From UMGS1696 sp964621755 (lineage in GTDB: Bacteria > Bacillota > Clostridia > Oscillospirales > CAG-272), in NCBI GenBank assembly GCA_964621755.1, contig CAZUPI010000009.1, forward strand, positions 8,575 through 72,574: DNA of 64,000 nt. The letters are read 5' to 3'. This document shows positions 55,684-64,000 of this stretch, piece by piece; positions within the stretch are counted from its first letter, which is position 1; the number at the start of each line of letters is the position of its first letter. The notes under the pieces are model-generated. The model did not search any database. It was not told the DNA's origin and was given only the letters and a program-made list of their open reading frames with translations. The position numbers and the translations under genes are program-made.

Positions 55684-58089
55684 ATGAAATACGAATTTGA
55701 CAAGATTGAGAAAAAGTGGCAGCAGAAGTGGGAAGAAGGCCGTGCCTTCCACGCTGAAGTTGACTACAACAAGAAAAAATTCTATACCCTGATTGAATTC
55801 CCTTATCCGTCAGGTCAAGGCCTCCATATCGGTCATCCCAGACCGTACACCGCAATGGATATTATTTCGCGTAAAAAGAGAATGGAAGGCTATAACGTCT
55901 TGTTCCCGATAGGCTGGGACGCTTTTGGTCTGCCTACCGAAAACTATGCAATAAAGAACCACATCCACCCTACCATTGTAACTGAGCGCAACATCAAGCG
56001 CTTTACCGAACAGCTCAAAGCCCTCGGTATGAGCTTCGACTGGGAGCGTGAAATCAATACCACTGACCCGAATTATTTCAAATGGACCCAGTGGATTTTC
56101 CTCCAATTGTATAAACATGGTCTTGCCTACAAAAAAGAAATGAATGTGAATTTCTGCACCTCCTGTAAAGTCGTTCTGGCGAATGAAGAGGTTGTGAACG
56201 GCGTATGTGAACGCTGCGGAAGCGAAGTGGTGCATAAAGTCAAGAGTCAGTGGATGCTCAAAATTACCGAATATGCGGACCGCCTTATCGACGACCTTGC
56301 GGACCTCGACTTTCTCGAAAGAGTCAAGACACAGGAAATTAACTGGATTGGACGCAGTACAGGCGCGGAGGTAGATTTCGCAACTTCTGAAGCCGAAAAA
56401 ATCACCATATATACCACACGTCCCGACACTTTGTTTGGCGCAACTTACATGGTTATGGCCCCTGAACACGAATATATCGAAAAGTGGGCTGATAAGATCA
56501 AAAACATAGACGAGGTGCGCGCTTATCAGGCGGAAGCCGCTAAGAAATCCGACTTTGAAAGAACGGAGCTCGTTAAGGACAAAACAGGTGTCAAACTTGA
56601 AGGCGTTCATGCAATCAATCCAGTAAACGGACGTGAAATCCCGATTTTTATTTCCGATTATGTTCTCGCAACATACGGTACTGGCGCAATTATGGCCGTT
56701 CCTGCACATGATACTCGTGACTGGGACTTTGCGAAAAAGTTCGATCTGCCGATTATCGAAGTCGTAGCGGGGGGCGATGTCCAGAATGAGGCTTTCACCG
56801 ACGTAGAAACCGGAAGAATGGTAAATTCCGGATTCCTCGACGGCCTTGAGGTTGATGAAGCAAAGAAAAAAATTATTGAATATCTTACTGATCGTGGAAT
56901 CGGCCACGCAAAGAAGAACTTCAAGCTCCGTGACTGGGTGTTCTCGCGTCAGCGTTATTGGGGCGAGCCTGTCCCGATGGTTTGGTGCGATAAATGCGGA
57001 TGGGTACCGCTTCCGGAAGATCAACTCCCGCTTCTCCTGCCTGACGTAACTGACTATGAACCTACCGATAATGGCGAATCTCCGCTTGCCAAGATGACCG
57101 ACTGGATTAATACCACATGCCCGCACTGCGGCGGTCCGGCGAAAAGAGAAATCGACACCATGCCGAACTGGGCCGGTTCATCGTGGTATTTCCTCCGTTA
57201 CTGCGATCCGAACAACTTTGATGCACTTGCATCCAAAGAAGCACTCGACTATTGGATGCCTGTCGATTGGTATAACGGCGGTATGGAACACGTAACCCTG
57301 CATCTTCTTTATTCCAGATTCTGGGCAAAATTCCTCTATGATATTGGCGTACTCTCCTGCAAGGAGCCCTATCGTAAGAGAACAGCTCATGGCATGATTC
57401 TCGGTGAGAATGGTGAGAAAATGTCCAAATCACGCGGCAACGTTGTCAACCCTGATGACGTTATCGCCGAATACGGTGCAGATACGCTTCGCTGCTATGA
57501 AATGTTCATCGGTGACTTTGAAAAGGCGGCACCGTGGAATCCGCAGAGCATCAAGGGCTGTAAACGCTTCCTCGACAGAATCGCCGCTCTTACCGATATC
57601 GTCAAGGGAAGTGGTGTTACGCCGAAGCTCGAGAAATCCTTCCACAAAACAATAAAGAAGGTCACATTCGACATTGATGAGATGAAGTTCAATACGGCAA
57701 TTGCCGCCATGATGTCCCTGACAAATGAAATTTATGAAGTTGGCACGCTTACAAAGGACGAGCTCGAGATTTTGCTTAAGCTTCTTTGCCCATTTGCACC
57801 GCATCTCTGCGAAGAAATGTGGGAATTGCTCGGGGAAAAGCCGTTCCTGTCACTCGCTGCGTGGCCGACCTACAACGAAGACAAGACAAAAGACGATGAA
57901 ATCGAAATCGCCGTTCAGGTCAGCGGTAAGCTCAAGGGTACCATTACGGTGGCACCCGACAACACAACGAAAGAAGATGCAATCGCACTTGCTCTCGCTG
58001 ACAGCCGCATCAAAGCTGCTCTCGAAGGAAAGCAAGTTGTCAAGGAAATCTATATTCCCGGAAAGATTGTCAACATTGTAGCGAAGTAA
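55684..58089 (+). CDS. leuS: leucyl-tRNA synthetase
   Basis: 801-residue class I synthetase. The HIGH motif appears as YPSGQGLHIGHPRPYT (about residues 40-55), the editing domain (about 220-420) includes TTRPDTLFGATYMV and YGTGAIMAVPAHD, and KMSKS is GEKMSKSRGN (about 576-585). The zinc region has CDKCG and CPHCGG. Length is normal. No T-box is evident in the 95-base gap upstream, which holds only an AT-rich stretch. Confidence 0.96.
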   Translation: MKYEFDKIEKKWQQKWEEGRAFHAEVDYNKKKFYTLIEFPYPSGQGLHIGHPRPYTAMDIISRKKRMEGYNVLFPIGWDAFGLPTENYAIKNHIHPTIVTERNIKRFTEQLKALGMSFDWEREINTTDPNYFKWTQWIFLQLYKHGLAYKKEMNVNFCTSCKVVLANEEVVNGVCERCGSEVVHKVKSQWMLKITEYADRLIDDLADLDFLERVKTQEINWIGRSTGAEVDFATSEAEKITIYTTRPDTLFGATYMVMAPEHEYIEKWADKIKNIDEVRAYQAEAAKKSDFERTELVKDKTGVKLEGVHAINPVNGREIPIFISDYVLATYGTGAIMAVPAHDTRDWDFAKKFDLPIIEVVAGGDVQNEAFTDVETGRMVNSGFLDGLEVDEAKKKIIEYLTDRGIGHAKKNFKLRDWVFSRQRYWGEPVPMVWCDKCGWVPLPEDQLPLLLPDVTDYEPTDNGESPLAKMTDWINTTCPHCGGPAKREIDTMPNWAGSSWYFLRYCDPNNFDALASKEALDYWMPVDWYNGGMEHVTLHLLYSRFWAKFLYDIGVLSCKEPYRKRTAHGMILGENGEKMSKSRGNVVNPDDVIAEYGADTLRCYEMFIGDFEKAAPWNPQSIKGCKRFLDRIAALTDIVKGSGVTPKLEKSFHKTIKKVTFDIDEMKFNTAIAAMMSLTNEIYEVGTLTKDELEILLKLLCPFAPHLCEEMWELLGEKPFLSLAAWPTYNEDKTKDDEIEIAVQVSGKLKGTITVAPDNTTKEDAIALALADSRIKAALEGKQVVKEIYIPGKIVNIVAK

Positions 58090-58106
58090 GATTTTATGAA
58101 GTAGTG

Positions 58107-58145
58107 AAAAAACGATGGAGGTACTTTTCAAAAGTACCCCATCGT
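58107..58145 (-). terminator. terminator of the M56-peptidase gene
   Basis: GGTACTTTT pairs with AAAAGTACC and CGATG with CATCG, giving a long interrupted stem; on the minus strand it is followed by TTTTTTCAC. It lies between convergent leuS and the peptidase gene. Confidence 0.8.
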
Positions 58146-58166
58146 CGCCTCGGTTTTCAAAATTCT

Positions 58167-59807
58167 TTAATCTTCTCGACGGATGACCGCAAAGACGGTT
58201 GATTCATATATCGCTTCATCGGAGGAAGTAGTCTTGTCTGAAAATATCACGGTGCGGAGATTGGAAAACAGGGAAAGGTCTCGCGTATCTACTTCACGCG
58301 TGTCTGTCAGAAACAAGTTGATCAGGCCGGATTGATATTGCAGATTGACAATCTCTGATGCTTCATGCTCTGATATCTGTGGGTCAAGGATGTATATTGC
58401 TTCGTCTGCTTCTTCATATATTTTGTAAAAAGAACGTATCATCCGCGCGCTGTTTTCGTCATTTGGAAGCCGTTTTTCAAATCTGTCTGCACGAATGACG
58501 CGCGGAAGCAGTTCATACGAATATCGGGAATTGTTATCGGGATGTATCATCGGTACGCACTCGATACCGTTCCAGAGAAATCCCTCATTCAGCGTACAGG
58601 CCAAAGCATACCGTCCGGGAACCTCAACCTCCGGGAATTCACGATAATCTGATAGGGAAAATTCAATGCTGTATATTTGGTTCAAATGATTTTCAGTCAG
58701 CTCGTGTGGGTCATCAACTCCAAAATATTCACATACCGCTGCTTCAACGAACGGATTGGCAAGGTCAACACCGGGATTGTCTATGCTTTTTATTCCAACA
58801 ACGGACATGGCTGCCATGTTGACAAGCACACCAACGATGAGCGCAGGTACGGCGCGTACGATATTTCGCCTCTTATCATGTCGCTCCTTCATGTTGTTAT
58901 ATCGCCGGATAATTGCATTTCCGCTCTGAGATACACATGATAAAATTTCTGTACCACGGCAATCTTCACGCAGATTTCTTTCCGCTACGTCGATAATCAT
59001 GGAAATATATTCACTGCGTATGCTGTCCCCCATCTTGTCAAGTACTGCCTCGTCGCAAAGATATTCGATATCCTCGCAGACTGCTCCGCGAATAGTACGT
59101 GACATGGGCAGCATTCCATGAAATGAAGTAGCCGCAAGAGTAATGAACTTTGTCAAGGTATCGCGGTGTTTGATGTGCGTCAGCTCATGCATAAACACCA
59201 GCTGCAGCCACAATTCGCTGTAATCCTTAAGATAGTCTCCTCCGATATAGACCGACGGAAACAGAATCCCGCAGGTACACGGCGAAATCCGCAGCTGAGA
59301 TTTCATAATTCGCAGTGTGATTTTTCTCTTGACACCTGCTTTCCTTCGAGCAGAGTCAAAAATCGCCTCAATACGTTCGTCATGACATACAGTCGAATTT
59401 TTCGTAAGATAATGAATTCCATCAAAGTATGAGGCCAAGCCGAACGTGAACGACGCCGTGGCGAACAGGAACCATGCGGTAAGTCCTGCGTAGCATATGC
59501 CGCGCATGACTTGAAGCGCATTATAATTTATATAAATTTCCGGTACATCTGCTTCCGGTGGCTCCTCTGCAGCGCGATGCATCTCAATTCGTATGCCGCC
59601 GGTGTAGTTCTTAAATAAATCAAGTTCGGCGATATTTTGTCCACTTGTTATCGGAATGGTAGCCGATAGAAATGCAATTACCCACAAAATCGGTAGTATC
59701 CGCAGTCCATATTTGGACCGCAGGCGCAGAATTAGCACAGAAACTCCAAAGAAGACAAAAGAAAGAACAGCGATGACAAAAAACAGCACAAATACTCTGT
59801 TTTCCAT
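58167..59807 (-). CDS. BlaR1/MecR1-type M56 peptidase with LRR-like ectodomain
   Basis: 546-residue membrane metallopeptidase. Four transmembrane helices (about 5-27, 35-55, 100-125 and 308-328) surround a cytoplasmic zinc protease domain with H207-E-L-T-H211 and a following C-E-D-I-E-Y-L-C-D-E-A-V-L segment. The extracellular C-terminal part (about 345-546) lacks the penicillin-binding SxxK domain of true BlaR1. Instead, NPFVEAAVCEYFGV, HELTENHLNQI and SLFSNLRTVIFSD resemble leucine-rich repeat caps. The family cleaves its partner BlaI repressor on signal. No beta-lactamase gene is adjacent, so the signal and target remain open. Confidence 0.8.
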   Translation of the reverse strand: MENRVFVLFFVIAVLSFVFFGVSVLILRLRSKYGLRILPILWVIAFLSATIPITSGQNIAELDLFKNYTGGIRIEMHRAAEEPPEADVPEIYINYNALQVMRGICYAGLTAWFLFATASFTFGLASYFDGIHYLTKNSTVCHDERIEAIFDSARRKAGVKRKITLRIMKSQLRISPCTCGILFPSVYIGGDYLKDYSELWLQLVFMHELTHIKHRDTLTKFITLAATSFHGMLPMSRTIRGAVCEDIEYLCDEAVLDKMGDSIRSEYISMIIDVAERNLREDCRGTEILSCVSQSGNAIIRRYNNMKERHDKRRNIVRAVPALIVGVLVNMAAMSVVGIKSIDNPGVDLANPFVEAAVCEYFGVDDPHELTENHLNQIYSIEFSLSDYREFPEVEVPGRYALACTLNEGFLWNGIECVPMIHPDNNSRYSYELLPRVIRADRFEKRLPNDENSARMIRSFYKIYEEADEAIYILDPQISEHEASEIVNLQYQSGLINLFLTDTREVDTRDLSLFSNLRTVIFSDKTTSSDEAIYESTVFAVIRRED

Positions 59808-59900
59808 ATCGCTGCTCCTCTCGCTTTATGTGAATGGATAGAACCAGAAAACACATTAAAAAGCGTTTTCCCGAATTATACACAAGACAAAACAAAATTA

Positions 59901-60299
59901 TTATTTCTTTTCGTTTTCGCTGATAATCTTTTTAATTTGTTCAAGCTCCTCAGTGGTAAGGCTTTTGTCGCTGACAAGAGCGGAAATAAGCCCCATTTTA
60001 TTATTCATATAAACTTTTTCGACGAAATCGCCGGATGCAAACTTTCTATAGTCCTCGCTGGAGATAATTGAGGTGTAGCAGTTGGAACGACCAAGCTTTT
60101 CAGTGGTGATAAAGCCCTTCGTCTGAAGTCTGGTTATAAGAGTCAGAACAGTTGTGAGCTTGAGTCTGGTAAGAGCAGGGAAGCGCTTCATAATCAGTCC
60201 GGCGGATACGAATTTTTCGCCTTCTTCGTTGAGAGCCCAGATAGCCTGCATTACTTCAAGTTCACTTTCCGGAAGTTTAATAATTTTTGAGTCTGCCAT
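59901..60299 (-). CDS. blaI: BlaI/MecI/CopY-family repressor
   Basis: 132-residue winged-helix repressor: LPESELEVMQAIWALNEEGEKF starts the domain, and TRLKLTTVLTLITRLQTKGFI forms the recognition helix and wing. It precedes the M56 peptidase gene by 93 bases, forming the standard repressor-protease pair in which the protease inactivates the repressor. ATG at 60299, with AAAGGAG upstream. Confidence 0.92.
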   Translation of the reverse strand: MADSKIIKLPESELEVMQAIWALNEEGEKFVSAGLIMKRFPALTRLKLTTVLTLITRLQTKGFITTEKLGRSNCYTSIISSEDYRKFASGDFVEKVYMNNKMGLISALVSDKSLTTEELEQIKKIISENEKK

Positions 60300-60367
60300 A
60301 TTGCAATTGTCTCCTTTGTTTGTTACACTTTTAAGAATTATTTCAAAAGATAGAAATAATTTATATA

Positions 60368-60396
60368 ATTATAACCTTTTTTACTACAGAAGTCAA
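60368..60396 (-). promoter_or_regulatory. sigma-A promoter of the blaI operon
   Basis: On the minus strand TTGACT (60396-60391) and TATAAT (60373-60368) are separated by 17 bases. An ACTACA half-site is in the spacer and may be part of the BlaI operator; a second half-site was not clearly found. The 315-base gap 60300-60614 holds this promoter, the one at 60505-60533 and no gene. Confidence 0.75.
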
Positions 60397-60504
60397 TGGC
60401 TCAAATAAAGAATATTGAATTCTGTAAAAACGACAAAAATATTCCGATAAAACCTGTGTTATTTCGACAAAACACACTTTTATCATTCTTGTTGTAAATC
60501 ATTG

Positions 60505-60533
60505 TTGACATATTGGCGCTGTGATGGTAAAAT
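60505..60533 (+). promoter_or_regulatory. sigma-A promoter of the DUF3472-asnA operon
   Basis: TTGACA (60505-60510) and TAAAAT (60528-60533) with a 17-base spacer, 81 bases before the first gene. Confidence 0.8.
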
Positions 60534-60614
60534 GTAAAGGCATATTTTTGATACAACTTAAGTAAAATATATCATGTTTGAACGCAATATAAGCAATATA
60601 AAGGATATTTTGAC

Positions 60615-61847
60615 ATGGCAAAGAAAATTGTTAGGGTCCCATTGGCGGGAAATGCATATCTTGAAACGCCAAACGCTGGCGGAAGGGTTTCACGCGGCGG
60701 TATATCAGAGTGGTCTAATCCCGATGCTAAATTCGGTATATACGTTCGTTTTAAATCATCTGTTACTTTTGATGCAGCCATCCGTCTGCGCAACCAGACC
60801 GGAAAATCCAAAATCCGTTTTGCCGCATTAAATAACGATTATGAAATCAACCTTGAGCCCGGTTATAAGGAAATCATGCTGGGAACTTATACCACAAAGG
60901 GAGAGGGGTATGTCCGATTCGAGCTTCAGGGAATCGAAAGGGAAGGCGATTACTATGCAAGTCCGACTGAACTTATTTTTTACGGTATTGATAAAGAGGA
61001 CATCAGCTCGTACATTTCCCCCGAAGAAAAAGAGAATTTTTATTGGACCAGACGCGGTCCCAGCGTACACTGTGGATATGACATAAAGGAACACGGCAAT
61101 GTAGAATGGTTTTATAACGAAGTGATTGTTCCGGTTGGCTATGACCCCATTGGGACATATGCAATGGCAATAGGTTTTCGCGGCGGTTATTTCGGGATTC
61201 AAACCAACTCTGAATCGGAGCGCCGCATCCTGTTCTCTATTTGGAGTCCTCATGTGACTGATGATCCATCCACCATTCCGGAAGACCTTAGAGTGGTATG
61301 TCTGGATAAAAATGAGCGTACTCATGTTGGAGAATTCGGTGGGGAAGGCTCGGGCGGCCAAAGTTATATGAAATATAACTGGAAAACTGGTCAGACTTAC
61401 CGCTTTCTCATGCACGTCAAGCCTCACGGCAACAATAAGACCGAATTTTCTGCCTATTTCTATTTTCCAGAATCTGAAAGATTCGAGCTTATTGCTTCCT
61501 TCCTTCGCCCGATGACTGATATGTATATCGAAGGCGTCCATTCCTTCCTTGAAAATTTCAGCGATGTCCGCGGATATATTACCAGAATGGTATATTACGG
61601 AAATCAATGGGCGTATACTACCGAAGGAGAATGGTTTGCGCCGGAAAAAATTCGTTTGACCGGTGATAATACTGCACGCAGCAAATGGAGACTCGACTAT
61701 GATGGAGGGCTTACCGAGGACGGACTCTTCTACCTTAAAAACGGCGGCTTCTTCGATAAGCATGAGCAGCTCGACACCATTTTCAACCGTGACGTTACTC
61801 GGTGGAAAAAACCTGATTTTGACCCGAATGAAATAGTAAAATCATAA
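60615..61847 (+). CDS. DUF3472-domain protein
   Basis: 410-residue protein without a signal peptide or membrane segment. An N-terminal carbohydrate-binding-like region (about 1-110) precedes the DUF3472 part, recognisable by GFRGGYFGIQTNSESERRILF followed by SIWSPH and by GGEGSGGQSYMKYNWKTGQTYRFL (about 195-280). Relatives often occur in secreted polysaccharide-degrading proteins of gut and rumen bacteria. Its reaction is unknown. It is co-transcribed with asnA from the promoter at 60505. Confidence 0.75.
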   Translation: MAKKIVRVPLAGNAYLETPNAGGRVSRGGISEWSNPDAKFGIYVRFKSSVTFDAAIRLRNQTGKSKIRFAALNNDYEINLEPGYKEIMLGTYTTKGEGYVRFELQGIEREGDYYASPTELIFYGIDKEDISSYISPEEKENFYWTRRGPSVHCGYDIKEHGNVEWFYNEVIVPVGYDPIGTYAMAIGFRGGYFGIQTNSESERRILFSIWSPHVTDDPSTIPEDLRVVCLDKNERTHVGEFGGEGSGGQSYMKYNWKTGQTYRFLMHVKPHGNNKTEFSAYFYFPESERFELIASFLRPMTDMYIEGVHSFLENFSDVRGYITRMVYYGNQWAYTTEGEWFAPEKIRLTGDNTARSKWRLDYDGGLTEDGLFYLKNGGFFDKHEQLDTIFNRDVTRWKKPDFDPNEIVKS

Positions 61848-61863
61848 TACATAGGAGACAGCT

Positions 61864-62865
61864 ATGCTATATATTCCCACAAACTATAAGCCGCGCCTTT
61901 CTATATATGATATCCAGCGCGCCATCGACTATATCAAGCGCACTTTTCAGATGAACCTCGCCATTGAATTGAATCTCCGGCGTGTATCGGCACCATTGTT
62001 TGTGCGCGAAAATTCCGGTTTGAACGATAACTTGAATGGGACAGAACGTCCCGTTGGTTTCGATATCCCGGCAGTAGGAGAGGAGGCACAGGTCGTGCAT
62101 TCCCTCGCAAAATGGAAAAGACTTGCCCTCAAACGCTATGATTTTTATGTGGGTAAGGGGCTTTATACCGATATGAATGCGATACGCCGCGACGAGGAAC
62201 TCGATAATCTTCATTCTGTATATGTGGACCAGTGGGACTGGGAAAAAGTAATTGATTGCAGCATGCGCAACGAAGAATATCTTCATCAGACGGTGCGCAG
62301 GATCGTGTCCGCGGTAGTTGCGACCAACAATGCTCTCCGATATGAATTTTCCGCTCTCACGTGCCGAATTTCTCCGGAGGTCTCGTTTATCACGACGCAA
62401 GAGCTTGAAGATATGTACCCTGATAAAACGCCGCGGGAACGTGAAAATCTTTACGTAAAGGAGCATCCTACTACTTTCCTTGAAAAAATCGGCGGCAAGC
62501 TTAAAAGCGGCATCAAGCATGACGGCCGTGCACCTGATTACGATGATTGGAACCTCAATGGAGACATTCTCATCTGGAATGAGGTTTTGGATTGTGCGTT
62601 CGAGATTTCCTCTATGGGTATTCGCGTTGATGCAAAATCTCTTGCAGTCCAGCTAAAACTCGCAGGATGTGAAGAGCGCGCGGAACTACCGTTCCATAAA
62701 ATGCTGCTGAACAACGAACTCCCGCTTACAATCGGCGGTGGTATTGGTCAGTCAAGACTGTGTATGCTCATGATGCAGACCGCACACATTGGCGAAGTGC
62801 AAGCGTCCGTATGGGACTGCCACACCATCGAAACATGTGAAAAAGCTGGAATCATCCTCTTGTAA
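61864..62865 (+). CDS. asnA: aspartate--ammonia ligase (AsnA)
   Basis: 333-residue ammonia-dependent asparagine synthetase, a class II synthetase-like fold. The conserved stretches are KRTFQMNLAIELNLRRVSAPLFV, then VHSLAKWKRLALKRYDF, the ATP and substrate sites YVDQWDWEKVI and the final TIGGGIGQSRLCMLMM. It follows the DUF3472 gene after 16 bases, a pairing without an obvious metabolic reason. Confidence 0.94.
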   Translation: MLYIPTNYKPRLSIYDIQRAIDYIKRTFQMNLAIELNLRRVSAPLFVRENSGLNDNLNGTERPVGFDIPAVGEEAQVVHSLAKWKRLALKRYDFYVGKGLYTDMNAIRRDEELDNLHSVYVDQWDWEKVIDCSMRNEEYLHQTVRRIVSAVVATNNALRYEFSALTCRISPEVSFITTQELEDMYPDKTPRERENLYVKEHPTTFLEKIGGKLKSGIKHDGRAPDYDDWNLNGDILIWNEVLDCAFEISSMGIRVDAKSLAVQLKLAGCEERAELPFHKMLLNNELPLTIGGGIGQSRLCMLMMQTAHIGEVQASVWDCHTIETCEKAGIILL

Positions 62866-63044
62866 TATAGGTTGCGTTTTTCAGATAAAACTTGAAAAAT
62901 CCCGTTTTTGTACATATGGCTTGGAACTTTTCGGTAAAACAGAACGTCAAACTACCGAAGAAAGAGATATTGTACGAAAGCGGGAATTTCATATGAATAT
63001 TTCCAATAATTTTCATATACACACAAATAATTAATATTTTATTG

Positions 63045-63073
63045 TTGAAAATATTACCACGATATCGTATAAT
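63045..63073 (+). promoter_or_regulatory. sigma-A promoter of the O-antigen-ligase-like gene
   Basis: TTGAAA (63045-63050) and TATAAT (63068-63073) with a 17-base spacer, 46 bases before the ATG. The 254-base gap 62866-63119 holds no gene. Confidence 0.75.
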
Positions 63074-63119
63074 AAAAAACATGGTATGAAAAATTCAATT
63101 CACATAAAGGAGTCCGCTT

Positions 63120-64000
63120 ATGGCGTCAGTCGGTCGCGGCGATAACAGCGGCGGGAATTTTTTCTTGAAACTTATACGCGGCAGTCTCATTTTGGCCGCC
63201 CTCGATAGATTCTGTGCGTATATTTATCATCTTATTAAAAACGGCTTTTTCGGTTATATTTTCAGCGGTTATAATAGCAATATGAAAGCGCCGTTTTTTT
63301 CACGCATTCGTGAATCGAAAACCACCCATCATTTTGTCGAATTTAGATACGGTTTGTGTCGGCATATCGAGTCGAGCGTCATCATAAACGGTGTCTCTAA
63401 CTTCATGAAGCACCTGTTGGGATGCAGGCTGAAAAGTTATGGCACTTTCTTGGCCTCGTTCGGTATCTATACCGCAGTGTCCGCTTTCATATATTCTATG
63501 TTTTTGGGCGATGCGGCTTCTGTTACAGAACACCCGTATATCCTCCCTGCGGTTGTGATGATTCTTGCTGCAATACCGCTTGTCATGTCAAAACGTACTT
63601 TATCTGAATCTCTGCGCGAAACTTTCATTGGCAAATTAATCATGCTGTCGACTGGATTTACATCGGAGGATGTTGCCAATATCACAGGAGATGGCGGACA
63701 CCTCAATACCGCATTTCTTCTCGGTGTCATCTGCGGTGCGGCAACTTATGCGTTCTCACCGATTTATATCTTTGGCGCAATCTTGGTCGTACTCTGGCTC
63801 TATCTCGTGCTGGTTCGTCCGGAAATTGGCGTGCTGACATTATTCTGTACCATGCCGCTCTTTCCGACGATGGTGCTCGGCGGAATTGTAGTTTATACCA
63901 CCCTTTGCTACTTCATGAAACTCGTCCGCGGAAAGCGTATCCTGAAGATTGAACCAATCGATATCACGGTAGCGGCGTTTGCGGTCCTTCTATTCTTCGG
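63120..64000 (+). CDS. polytopic membrane protein, O-antigen ligase/polymerase-like, 3'-truncated
   Basis: The gene begins at an ATG (63120) with AAAGGAG eight bases before, and remains open to the window edge; 293 codons are seen. After a soluble N-terminal stretch of about 115 residues, at least five hydrophobic helices follow, including ILPAVVMILAAIPLVM and GVLTLFCTMPLFPTMVLGG. This and the RPEIG / P-L-F-P-T pattern resemble Wzy/O-antigen ligase family proteins of Clostridia. The catalytic loop lies beyond the window, so the assignment is tentative. Confidence 0.65.
   Translation, partial: MASVGRGDNSGGNFFLKLIRGSLILAALDRFCAYIYHLIKNGFFGYIFSGYNSNMKAPFFSRIRESKTTHHFVEFRYGLCRHIESSVIINGVSNFMKHLLGCRLKSYGTFLASFGIYTAVSAFIYSMFLGDAASVTEHPYILPAVVMILAAIPLVMSKRTLSESLRETFIGKLIMLSTGFTSEDVANITGDGGHLNTAFLLGVICGAATYAFSPIYIFGAILVVLWLYLVLVRPEIGVLTLFCTMPLFPTMVLGGIVVYTTLCYFMKLVRGKRILKIEPIDITVAAFAVLLFF

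Noticed and set aside
62974..63033. Short reading frame ending in MNISNNFHIHTNN, with a PHP-like HIHT motif
   Set aside because: Only 13 codons from its ATG, no conserved continuation, and it lies in AT-rich promoter DNA; chance is likely.

Overview
The window looks like a chromosomal segment of a Bacillota genome, class Clostridia, of moderate GC content. The signs are monoderm envelope genes (SLH-domain surface protein, LCP protein), YabP, YabQ and SpoVG of the endospore lineage, HemZ, CdaA/CdaR, and the conserved orders flippase-mazG-rqcP-yabP-yabQ-divIC and yhbY-nadD-yqeK-LCP-rsfS-leuS. Family and genus cannot be fixed from the sequence alone. No rRNA, tRNA, CRISPR array, transposase or phage gene was seen.

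Layout. 1-4661: end of a P-loop ATPase on the minus strand, then c-di-AMP synthase cdaA and its partner cdaR, a COG2509 flavoprotein and an RseC-like membrane protein. 4701-13107: a GNAT acetyltransferase remnant, recJ, a (p)ppGpp synthetase/hydrolase, a PhnP-like hydrolase, dtd, hemZ and a uridine-kinase-like protein. 13126-18186: sporulation and division operon (flippase, broken mazG, rqcP, yabP, yabQ, divIC, membrane-anchored serine hydrolase). 18187-21609: a long control region and a 960-residue SLH surface protein. 21676-27513: a PHP phosphoesterase and what appears to be an eroded sugar-use locus (broken alpha-L-rhamnosidase, broken glycyl radical enzyme, AraC regulator, orphan solute-binding lipoprotein). 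27634-33825, minus strand: a DeoR regulator followed by E2, E3 and a fused E1 alpha/beta of a 2-oxoacid dehydrogenase complex. 34055-42625: murC, spoVG, infC-rpmI-rplT with an attenuator leader, an rRNA methyltransferase, dprA and topA. 42622-58089: a long plus-strand housekeeping run (trmFO, plsX, rnc, radical SAM, smc, ftsY, rdgB, yhbY, nadD, yqeK, LCP, rsfS, leuS). 58167-64000: a BlaI/BlaR1-type pair, then a DUF3472 protein with asnA, and the start of an O-antigen-ligase-like membrane protein.

Most of the window is ordinary core genome. The most unusual signal is a set of genes broken by single internal out-of-frame deletions: mazG, the rhamnosidase and the glycyl radical enzyme. Around each junction the same few bases read sensibly in both flanking frames, which suggests deletion between short repeats. 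Other points are an AUU start codon for infC behind an attenuator, a BlaR1-type protease whose ectodomain looks leucine-rich-repeat-like rather than penicillin-binding, a tandem 16-bp duplication ahead of spoVG, and a dispersed family of intergenic hairpins with a CTTTT/AAAAG core. I did not find convincing evidence of an undescribed multi-gene system.
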